Below, in pieces: positions 7,475 to 14,035 of a DNA stretch of 33,340 nucleotides. The notes under the pieces are model-generated. The model searched no databases, had not been told where the DNA came from, and worked only from the letters and a program-made list of their open reading frames with translations. Position 1 is the stretch's first letter. Each line of letters opens with the position of its first letter. Origin of the DNA: an uncultured Prevotellaceae bacterium (GTDB taxonomy: Bacteria; Bacteroidota; Bacteroidia; Bacteroidales; Muribaculaceae); contig CALEJB010000031.1 of assembly GCA_937898675.1 (NCBI GenBank), positions 1-33,340 of the forward strand, given 5' to 3'. The position numbers and the translations under genes were made by a program.

Positions 7475-8515
7475 GTGAAAAAGGCAATTTCCTATCTCGT
7501 CAAATATGGCATCCCGCTGCTCATTGGCGTGGGACTGATGTGGTTCCTGTACAAGAATGTGGACATCAACACCATGATGGCAACGCTCAAGACCGATGTC
7601 AACTACCTGTGGTTCATCCCCGTGGCGGTGGTGAGCATTTTCAGCCATGTCTTTCGTGCCCTGCGCTGGAGGCTGCAACTGCGCGCCATCGATGTCAAGC
7701 CGTCGTTCAGCGCCGTGCTCAACAGCATCTTTGGCACCTATGCCGTCAACCTGGCGTTCCCGCGCCTGGGCGAGGTGTGGCGCTGCGGATACATCGCCAA
7801 CCGCCAAAAGGCCTCGTTCACCAAGGTCACCGGCTCGATGGTGGCCGACCGCCTGACCGACACCGTCACCGTGCTGGCGCTGACCTTTGTCACCTTCCTG
7901 CTTGCCCATGAGGCGTTTGTCAAGTTCTTTGACGCCTACCCCGGCGTGATGGACACGGCGAAAAACCCGCTCGTGTGGCTGGGTGCCGCCGCGGCGCTCT
8001 TTGCCCTAGGATGGCTCATGGTGATGAAGACCGAGAACAAGTTCATCCTCAAGGTGCAGCTCGCCGCCCGCAACCTGTGGCAGGGGTTTTACGGCATCAC
8101 CAAGATGGACGGCAAGTGGTTGTTCCTGCTCTACACCGTGCTCATCTGGGGCTGCTATTTCCTGCAACTCTACATTGCCTGCAAGGCATTCTCCTTCACC
8201 GGCGGCCTGAGCGTGCTGGCGGTGCTGGTGATGTTTGTGCTCAGCAGCATCGGTATGGGCGTGCCCACCAACGGCGGCCTGGGCGCCTGGCATGTGGCCA
8301 TCATCTTTGGCCTGTCGCTCTACGGCGTGGGCGTGTTCAACCCCGAGAACTTTGACCCGCGCGCATCGGCCTTTGCGATGCTTGTGTGGGGGTTCCAGAC
8401 GCTGCTGCTCATCGTGCTGGGCATCTACGCCTTTGCCAGCATGGCCATCGACCGCAAGCGCATCGAGACCGGCAAGACCGTCGTTGACACCACCGGCGAC
8501 GAGGTGCAATTATAA
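7475..8515 (+). CDS. Flippase-like integral membrane protein (UPF0104 / LPG synthase TM-region family)
   Basis: A 346-residue polytopic membrane protein with about eight hydrophobic segments, starting with YLVKYGIPLLIGVGLMWFLY. Family features include the conserved early motif around RALRWRLQL, the segment FPRLGEVWRCGYIA followed by VTGSMVADRLTDTV, and the late GMGVPTNGGLGAWH motif. These match the lysylphosphatidylglycerol synthase transmembrane region/AglD-like family, which is linked to lipid transfer or flipping. There is no C-terminal soluble aminoacyl transferase domain, so it is unlikely to be a complete MprF enzyme. The true substrate is unknown. It precedes a small single-pass protein by 35 nt, suggesting a two-gene unit. 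Confidence 0.88.
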   Translation: MKKAISYLVKYGIPLLIGVGLMWFLYKNVDINTMMATLKTDVNYLWFIPVAVVSIFSHVFRALRWRLQLRAIDVKPSFSAVLNSIFGTYAVNLAFPRLGEVWRCGYIANRQKASFTKVTGSMVADRLTDTVTVLALTFVTFLLAHEAFVKFFDAYPGVMDTAKNPLVWLGAAAALFALGWLMVMKTENKFILKVQLAARNLWQGFYGITKMDGKWLFLLYTVLIWGCYFLQLYIACKAFSFTGGLSVLAVLVMFVLSSIGMGVPTNGGLGAWHVAIIFGLSLYGVGVFNPENFDPRASAFAMLVWGFQTLLLIVLGIYAFASMAIDRKRIETGKTVVDTTGDEVQL

Positions 8516-8550
8516 TCACAGTCACCCCTAACTACCTACTTATTACCGCA

Positions 8551-9129
8551 ATGAAAAAGAGAAGACGCCTGTTTAACGACAATTTTGACGACCACTTCGA
8601 GGACGAGCATCCCGACGAGCAGCTCCAGGAGCACATCGAGACTCCGCAAGAGCGGGAGGAACGTGAAATCAAGGAGGTGACCATCGAGCGCCGCAGCCAT
8701 TCGGTCAAGATTGTGCTTGTGCTCATCATTGTCGCCGTGGTACTGTTTCTGGGATGGTGGGTGCGCCAGCACTACTTCAGCCCCTACCGCGCGAGCCAGG
8801 AAAAGGGCTGGATTATGAAGGTGAGCAACGAGGGCACCCTGTTCAAGACCTTTGAGGGCGAGATGATTAGCGTGAACTACATCGAGGGCGACATTGAGGC
8901 CATGCACAGCGACTTCAAGTTCAGCATCACCAGCGACAGCGTTGCCCGCCAGGCGATGAAGTGGCAGGGCAACGGCCAGCGTGTCATCCTCACCTATAAT
9001 GAATACAAGGGCACCGTTGCATGGCGCGGCGGCTCCAGGCGTGTGGTCACCAAGATTGAGCGCGATAGCGACAACAGCCGCCCCAATCCATATCCCGACG
9101 GTGCCGCCGAGAAACCCGCCGAGAAATAA
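8551..9129 (+). CDS. Single-pass membrane protein of unknown function
   Basis: A 192-residue protein. Residues 1-50 are very hydrophilic and acidic (FNDNFDDHFEDEHPDEQ). One membrane segment follows at about 53-70 (VKIVLVLIIVAVVLFLGWWV), and then a C-terminal domain of about 120 residues with beta-rich character (WIMKVSNEGTLFKTFEGEM). The positive residues just before the membrane segment predict the N-terminus in the cytoplasm and the C-terminal domain in the periplasm. I recall similar proteins as conserved hypotheticals in Bacteroidales, but assign no function. It follows the flippase-like gene closely and precedes the promoter of the next operon. No catalytic motif is visible. Confidence 0.82.
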   Translation: MKKRRRLFNDNFDDHFEDEHPDEQLQEHIETPQEREEREIKEVTIERRSHSVKIVLVLIIVAVVLFLGWWVRQHYFSPYRASQEKGWIMKVSNEGTLFKTFEGEMISVNYIEGDIEAMHSDFKFSITSDSVARQAMKWQGNGQRVILTYNEYKGTVAWRGGSRRVVTKIERDSDNSRPNPYPDGAAEKPAEK

Positions 9130-9239
9130 TGTCCGATTTTTAACGCCCGCCCTGGGCTGTAATCGGGCAAGAGACATGGCGATTTTGCCGATTATAAGGA
9201 TGTGGTCGTTAAATATTTCAAAAAATGATTGTAAAATCG

Positions 9240-9270
9240 TTGAATATTAGCGGGAAATGTGCTACCTTTG
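9240..9270 (+). promoter_or_regulatory. Full Bacteroidetes promoter for the yceD-like/rpmF operon
   Basis: A TTG core of the -33 box is at 9240-9242 and the -7 box TACCTTTG at 9263-9270, separated by 20 nt. Transcription should begin around 9275, about 23 nt before the ATG at 9298. This supports 9298 over the frame start at 9259. Confidence 0.65.
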
Positions 9271-9297
9271 TGGCGCTTTAACGAGAAACTACAGGGT

Positions 9298-9843
9298 ATG
9301 GCGGATGCTTTAAAGTTGAAACTCAAGACTTTAGCATTTGGCACGCAGGTTATTGAGTGCCATCTTGACGGGTCGTTTTTCGACACCCAAGGGGCCATAG
9401 AGGTGCGCAGCGCCGATGTGGATGCCACCGTTGCGGTGACACGCAAGAGCGACAACACCTACCGCCTGGAAATCGAGTGCGCGGGCACGCTCACCACATC
9501 GTGCGACCGATGCCTCGACGACCTGACGATGCCGGTTGACGCCGCCTACGACCTGAACGTGGAGCAAATGGGCACAGCGCTCGACGACAGCAACGACGAG
9601 CTGCTGATTGTGCCGTCGGACTGGCAGGAGCTGGACGTCGCCCCCATCGTGCGCGATACCGTGCTGCTGTCCATGCCGATGACGCATTGCCACGACGACG
9701 AGTCGCAGTGCAACGCCGGCGTGCTTGCCGCGCTCGACAACCATCGCGCCGAGGCTGTCCCCGACGGCGATGACATTGACAACGAATCAACGGGCTCCGT
9801 CGATCCCCGATGGGCGGCGCTCAACAAACTGAAAGAACAATAA
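9298..9843 (+). CDS. YceD/DUF177 family protein
   Basis: A 181-residue protein from the ATG at 9298. An upstream Met at 9259 lies upstream of the probable transcription start and is rejected. It shows the DUF177 signature: a conserved region with TTSCDRCLDDL (Cys69 and Cys72) followed by YDLNVEQ, and a second conserved region SDWQELDVAPIVRDTVLLSMP. DUF177 proteins are found almost universally just upstream of rpmF, as here (gap 21 nt). In E. coli and plants the family is connected with 23S rRNA processing or accumulation; the role here is inferred. The C-terminal tail is acidic and ends WAALNKLKEQ. Confidence 0.92.
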   Translation: MADALKLKLKTLAFGTQVIECHLDGSFFDTQGAIEVRSADVDATVAVTRKSDNTYRLEIECAGTLTTSCDRCLDDLTMPVDAAYDLNVEQMGTALDDSNDELLIVPSDWQELDVAPIVRDTVLLSMPMTHCHDDESQCNAGVLAALDNHRAEAVPDGDDIDNESTGSVDPRWAALNKLKEQ

Positions 9844-9864
9844 TTTTTAAATAACAACAAGAAA

Positions 9865-10047
9865 ATGGCACATCCTAAAAGAAGACAGTCTAAGACTCGT
9901 ACCGCTAAGCGCCGCACCCACGATGTGGCTGTAGCTCCCACCATCGCCCAGTGCTCGAACTGTGGCGCATGGCACGTTTATCACACCGTATGCCCTGAGT
10001 GCGGTTACTACCGCGGCAAGAACGTCATGGGCAAGGAGGAGGCCTAA
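9865..10047 (+). CDS. rpmF: 50S ribosomal protein L32
   Basis: A 60-residue protein of normal length for L32. It begins MAHPKRRQSKTRTAKRR, the basic family start. It carries two CxxC pairs (CSNCG and CPECG) that form the zinc site of the zinc-binding L32 form. It lies 21 nt after the DUF177 gene and is followed by a strong terminator, so yceD-like and rpmF form a short operon with possible readthrough to fabH. Confidence 0.98.
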   Translation: MAHPKRRQSKTRTAKRRTHDVAVAPTIAQCSNCGAWHVYHTVCPECGYYRGKNVMGKEEA

Positions 10048-10111
10048 GTCACGATTGACGCCCCGCAGCCGCAGCGCTGCCCACGGGTGCAACGAGACTG
10101 GCACATTCAAC

Positions 10112-10172
10112 ATATCCTAAATGGGCTGAATCGGTTTCGCACCTTCGCTTCATTTAGGATATTGTTTTTTTT
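10112..10172 (+). terminator. Intrinsic terminator after rpmF
   Basis: A 12-bp perfect stem (10112-10123 with 10151-10162) encloses a 27-nt loop and is followed by TGTTTTTTTTG. The long loop is unusual and could fold further. It should end most yceD-rpmF transcripts before fabH, whose own promoter was not recognised. Confidence 0.85.
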
Positions 10173-10217
10173 GTAGGGAAAAAATAGACACTTTTTAGAC
10201 TAAATGAATTTTATTTT

Positions 10218-11201
10218 ATGATTAACGCGATTGTTACAGGCATCGCCTCCTACATCCCCGATGATGTGTTGGACAACGAGATGCTTTCGCAAATGGTGGA
10301 CACCACCGACGAGTGGATTACACGACGTGTCGGCATCAAGGAACGACGCATCCTCAAGAACAACGCCGGGTCGTCCTTTATGGGCATCCAGGCCGTGAAC
10401 AAACTGCTGGACGAGACCGGCACCAGCCGCGACGATGTGGACCTGCTGATATGCGCCACATCCAACCCCGACTACCGGTTCCCGTCAACGGCATCTATCA
10501 TCGCCCACGCCGTGGGCATGGAGAAAAAGTGCTATGCCTATGACATACAGGGCGCATGCGCGGGTTTTGCCGTGGCGCTGTATGATGCGGCAGCCTATGT
10601 GCGCTCGGGAATATATAATAAGGTGGTTGTGGTCGCCGCCGAGAAGATGTCGAGCATGACCGACTACACCGACCGCTCGACATGCCCGCTGTTTGGCGAC
10701 GCCAGCGCCGCCGTGCTGGTTGAGCCCGGCGAGGGCCCCGAGGGCATCATCGACGGCGTGTTCCACGTCAACGGCGACGGGCTTGAGCACCTGGTTTACA
10801 GGGCTGGCGGCTCGGCACACCCTTCGAGCCACGAGAGCATCGACGCCCGCTTGCACTATGTGTACCAGGAGGGCAGCGCGGTTTACCGCCACGCCGTTAT
10901 GGGCCAGTTCACCGCCAGTCAGGAGGTAATAGAACGCAACGGCCTGACCTGTAACGACATCCAGTGGTTTGTGCCCCATCAGGCCAATCTGCGCATCATC
11001 GAGGCCGTAGGCGCCCGGCTGGGCATTGACAGCGACAAGGTGCTGGTCAACATCCAGTACCGCGGCAACACCAGCGCCGCCAGCATCCCGTTGTGCATCG
11101 ACGAGAACAAGCACAGGCTGCGCAAGGGCGACAAGATGGTACTGACCGCCTTTGGCGCGGGATTTACATGGGGCGCTGTCTATCTCATCTGGGCCATCTG
11201 A
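10218..11201 (+). CDS. fabH: 3-oxoacyl-[ACP] synthase III (FabH)
   Basis: A 327-residue enzyme starting fatty-acid synthesis by condensing acetyl-CoA (or a branched starter) with malonyl-ACP. The catalytic triad is visible: C114 in DIQGACAGFAVALY, H254 in VPHQANLRI and N284 in YRGNTSAASIP. N-terminal motif DEWITRRVGIKERR and C-terminal GAGFTWGAVYLIW are typical. Length is normal. The usual plsX gene between rpmF and fabH is absent here. It is followed by era (54 nt) and der in the same direction. Confidence 0.97.
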   Translation: MINAIVTGIASYIPDDVLDNEMLSQMVDTTDEWITRRVGIKERRILKNNAGSSFMGIQAVNKLLDETGTSRDDVDLLICATSNPDYRFPSTASIIAHAVGMEKKCYAYDIQGACAGFAVALYDAAAYVRSGIYNKVVVVAAEKMSSMTDYTDRSTCPLFGDASAAVLVEPGEGPEGIIDGVFHVNGDGLEHLVYRAGGSAHPSSHESIDARLHYVYQEGSAVYRHAVMGQFTASQEVIERNGLTCNDIQWFVPHQANLRIIEAVGARLGIDSDKVLVNIQYRGNTSAASIPLCIDENKHRLRKGDKMVLTAFGAGFTWGAVYLIWAI

Positions 11202-11255
11202 TGGGCCCGGGATGTGAACAACAACATTTATTGAACAAGCAACAACAACGACACT

Positions 11256-12137
11256 ATGCATCGAGCAGGATTTGTCAACATCGTGGGCAATCCCAATGTG
11301 GGAAAATCGACACTGAGCAACCGCCTGGTGGGCGAGCGCCTGTCCATCATCACCAGCAAGGCGCAGACGACGCGCCATCGCATCATGGGCATCGTCAACG
11401 GCGAGGACTACCAAATCGTCTTCAGCGACACGCCCGGCGTGCTCAAACCCAAGTTCCGCCTGCAGCAGAGCATGCTGGAATACTCCACCGGCGCCCTCGT
11501 CGACGCCGATGTGCTGCTGTATGTCACCGACGTCATCGAGACCCCGACCAAGAACCAGGAGTTTCTCGACAAGGTGGCCAAGGAGAAAATTCCCATACTG
11601 CTGGTCATCAACAAGATAGATCTGCTCAAGGGCAACGACGCCCTGCTGCGCATCATCGACCAGTGGAAGCAGTTGCTCCCCAACGCCGAGGTATTCCCCA
11701 CCAGTGCCACCCAAAACTTCAACGTGGACAACCTGATGGCGCGCATCGTCGAGCTGCTGCCCGAGAGCCCGCCCTACTTTGGCAAGGATGCCCTGACCGA
11801 CCGCAGCAGCCGCTTCTTTGTCACCGAGATTATCCGCGAGAAGATTCTGCTCACCTATGACAAGGAGGTGCCCTATGCCACCCAGGTCATTGTGGAAAAG
11901 TTTGACGAGGGCGACAACGCCATCCACATCATGGCGGTTATCTATGTCGAGCGCGACAGCCAAAAGGGCATCGTCATCGGCCGCCAGGGCAGCAAGCTCA
12001 AGCACGTGGGCATCGAGGCCCGCAAGGACATCGAGAAATTCTTTGACAAGAAGGTGTTCCTGCAGCTGTTTGTCAAGGTCGAAAAAGACTGGCGCAACCA
12101 GGAGAACAAGTTGCGTGCGTTCGGATACATCGAATAA
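11256..12137 (+). CDS. era: GTPase Era
   Basis: A 293-residue ribosome-assembly GTPase that binds the 3' end of 16S rRNA. G1 is GNPNVGKS (residues 11-18), G3 is DTPG in IVFSDTPGVL, and G4 is NKID in LLVINKIDLL. The C-terminal KH domain contains IVIGRQGSKLKHVG and the ending VKVEKDWRNQENKLRAFGY. Length and domain order are normal. It sits between fabH and der; the 39-nt gap to der suggests co-transcription. Together with rsmA elsewhere in the window it belongs to late 30S maturation. Confidence 0.97.
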   Translation: MHRAGFVNIVGNPNVGKSTLSNRLVGERLSIITSKAQTTRHRIMGIVNGEDYQIVFSDTPGVLKPKFRLQQSMLEYSTGALVDADVLLYVTDVIETPTKNQEFLDKVAKEKIPILLVINKIDLLKGNDALLRIIDQWKQLLPNAEVFPTSATQNFNVDNLMARIVELLPESPPYFGKDALTDRSSRFFVTEIIREKILLTYDKEVPYATQVIVEKFDEGDNAIHIMAVIYVERDSQKGIVIGRQGSKLKHVGIEARKDIEKFFDKKVFLQLFVKVEKDWRNQENKLRAFGYIE

Positions 12138-12176
12138 CAATCATTAACAACGAGATAACGACAACAAGAGAGAATT

Positions 12177-13490
12177 ATGGGACGTTTAGTAGCAATCGTG
12201 GGAAGGCCCAACGTGGGCAAATCGACGCTGTTTAACCGGCTCACCCAGACGCGCGCCGCCATCGTCAACGACACCAGCGGCACCACCCGCGACCGCCAGT
12301 ATGGCAAGATGGAGTGGAACGGCATGGAGATGTCGGTGGTCGATACCGGCGGATGGGTCCTCAACAGCGAGGACATCTTTGAGGAAGAAATCAACAAGCA
12401 GGTGCACCTCGCCATCGACGAGGCCGATGTCATCCTGTTTGTCGTGGACATCAAGAACGGCATCACCGACCTCGACGACACCGTGGCCGACATCCTGCGC
12501 CGCACCCGCAAGCCCGTCATCGTGGTCGCCAACAAGGACGACAACAACCAGAGTTTCTATGCCGAGACCGAGTTCTACGCCCTGGGACTGGGCCACCCTT
12601 TCCCCATCAGCGCCGCCAACGGCAATGGCACGGGCGACCTGCTCGACGAGGTGGTCAGGCAGATGCCCGACAAGGCCGAGGAGGTGCTTGAGGAGGAGTT
12701 GCCGCGCTTTGCCATCGTGGGGCGCCCCAACGCGGGCAAGTCGTCGCTCGTCAACTCGCTGATGGACGAGCAGCGCAACATCGTCACCGACATCGCCGGC
12801 ACCACCCGTGACAGCATCTACTCGCGCTACAACAAGTTCGGCTTTGACTTCTACCTGGTCGATACCGCCGGCATCCGCAAGAAGAACAAGGTGAACGAGG
12901 ACATCGAGTACTACTCGGTGCTGCGCTCCATACGCGCCATCGAGAACAGCGACGTGTGCATCCTGCTCATCGACGCCACCCGCGGCATCGAGGCACAGGA
13001 CGTGAACATCTTTTCCATCATCCAAAAGAACCGCAAGGGCCTTGTCGTGCTTGTCAACAAGTGGGACCTCGCGCAGAACAAGACGCAGCAGAGCATCGAC
13101 CACTTTGCCGCCACCATCCGCGAGCGGTTTGCGCCGTTCACCGACTTTCCCATCATCTTTGGGTCGGCGCTGACCAAGCAACGCATCCACAAGGTGCTGC
13201 AGACCGCCATCGACGTTTACAACAATCGCCGCATTGTCATCCCCACCTCGCAACTCAACAACGTGCTGCAGGAGGCCATCCAGGCCTATCCGCCCCCCGC
13301 CGTCAAGGGCAAGTATGTAAAAATCAAGTACATCACCATGCTCAAGGGCGCCCATGTGCCCACGTTCATCTTCTTCTGCAACCTGCCGCAGTGGGTCAAG
13401 GACCCCTACAAGCGCTACCTGGAGAATAAAATACGCGAGAAGTGGAACCTGCACGGCACGGTGATCAACCTGTTCTTCCGCGAGAAATAA
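12177..13490 (+). CDS. der: GTPase Der (EngA)
   Basis: A 437-residue double GTPase required for 50S assembly. Two G domains are in tandem: G1a GRPNVGKS near residues 9-16 with DTGG, and G1b GRPNAGKS near 183-190 with DTAG. Each has its own NKxD: ANKDD in the first, a slight variant, and NKWD in the second. A C-terminal KH-like domain ends LHGTVINLFFREK. Length is normal. It closes the fabH-era-der run. Confidence 0.97.
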   Translation: MGRLVAIVGRPNVGKSTLFNRLTQTRAAIVNDTSGTTRDRQYGKMEWNGMEMSVVDTGGWVLNSEDIFEEEINKQVHLAIDEADVILFVVDIKNGITDLDDTVADILRRTRKPVIVVANKDDNNQSFYAETEFYALGLGHPFPISAANGNGTGDLLDEVVRQMPDKAEEVLEEELPRFAIVGRPNAGKSSLVNSLMDEQRNIVTDIAGTTRDSIYSRYNKFGFDFYLVDTAGIRKKNKVNEDIEYYSVLRSIRAIENSDVCILLIDATRGIEAQDVNIFSIIQKNRKGLVVLVNKWDLAQNKTQQSIDHFAATIRERFAPFTDFPIIFGSALTKQRIHKVLQTAIDVYNNRRIVIPTSQLNNVLQEAIQAYPPPAVKGKYVKIKYITMLKGAHVPTFIFFCNLPQWVKDPYKRYLENKIREKWNLHGTVINLFFREK

Positions 13491-13525
13491 CAGGGGCGGC
13501 CAACGCACGGCAATCGCCAAAAAAT

Positions 13526-13560
13526 GGGCGCCGGCTTCACGATAAATGAGGCCGGCGCTC
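13526..13560. terminator. Hairpin after der, possible terminator
   Basis: An 8-bp GC core (13528-13535 with 13551-13558) extends through GU pairs to about 13 bp with a 9-nt loop. It lies about 36 nt beyond the der stop. No T-run follows on the plus strand, so termination would be weak or factor-assisted. On the minus strand an A/T tract lies beyond it. Confidence 0.4.
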
Positions 13561-13732
13561 AATGTTATATACATTTCATACACATTACAATGGCATTACG
13601 CTGCGTTGGATTTTTAGTAAAATTGCAGAGTAATTAGTTCAAATTCAATATATTGCATATTTATTGGTTTGTGATATGTGGAACAAAAGATAGGCCAGAG
13701 TTGGAATTATTATACATAAATCAGAATCAAGA
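13561..13732. other. AT-rich intergenic stretch with no recognisable gene
   Basis: This segment between der and the orphan promoter is AT-rich, unlike its GC-rich neighbours. No coding frame, repeat or RNA fold was recognised. The full gap between der and the dockerin gene is 13491-14035. The rest of it holds the post-der hairpin, the candidate small RNA, a second GC hairpin (13918-13950) and the dockerin-gene terminator. Confidence 0.6.
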
Positions 13733-13764
13733 TTTGGAACATATATAAGATAGCATTATCTTTG
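13733..13764 (+). promoter_or_regulatory. Well-formed Bacteroidetes promoter without a downstream gene
   Basis: TTTG at 13733-13736 and TATCTTTG at 13757-13764 are spaced by exactly 20 nt, the best promoter match in the window. Predicted transcription begins near 13770. No protein gene lies downstream on this strand before the terminator at 13873-13912. Confidence 0.65.
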
Positions 13765-13769
13765 CGGGG

Positions 13770-13912
13770 AATAAATGCTTACGACAGTCTTATTACTTTT
13801 GAAATAGTTTGCGAGAAATAATATAAGGCAACAAATCGATCAAGAAATAGATACTTGAATTTTGGTTATGTAGATAGTGTGCTTTTGTGAAAAAGTGCGC
13901 TATCGTCTTTTT
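13770..13912 (+). ncRNA. Candidate small RNA of about 140 nt
   Basis: This is an inferred transcript from the consensus promoter (-7 box ends 13764) to the intrinsic terminator (hairpin 13873-13904 plus TCTTTTT). The only reading frame of note is a 10-codon one starting at 13775 (MLTTVLLLLK, stop). The next gene is on the opposite strand, so this is not a leader. The segment is markedly AT-rich against GC-rich neighbours. I do not recognise a known RNA family. It may instead be the relic of a lost gene. Confidence 0.4.
13873..13912 (+). terminator. Intrinsic terminator of the candidate small RNA
   Basis: A 14-bp stem with several GU pairs (13873-13886 with 13891-13904), a GTGA tetraloop of the GNRA class, and TCTTTTT directly after. 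A second hairpin (13918-13926 with 13942-13950) follows within a few bases. Confidence 0.75.
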
Positions 13913-13971
13913 AGAGACCCTGCCGCGCGCCGTCATGGCATGCGGCGGGGTTGCAATTATCCGCACGGGGC

Positions 13972-14006
13972 AAAAAACTCGGGGACCCGCCAGGCGGGCC
14001 CCCGAG
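13972..14006 (-). terminator. Intrinsic terminator of the large dockerin gene
   Basis: The stem pairs CTCGGGG (13978-13984) with CCCCGAG (14000-14006), with an inner CCCG/CGGG pairing across one mismatch. Read on the minus strand it is followed by TTTTTTG (13972-13977). It lies 30 nt past the stop codon. Confidence 0.8.
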
Positions 14007-14035
14007 AGGGATGGGATATCAATGTCCGGGTCAGG

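Noticed and set aside
10485..13583. Long minus-strand frames across fabH, era and der
   Set aside because: All three plus-strand genes have complete catalytic motifs; the reverse frames are shadows.
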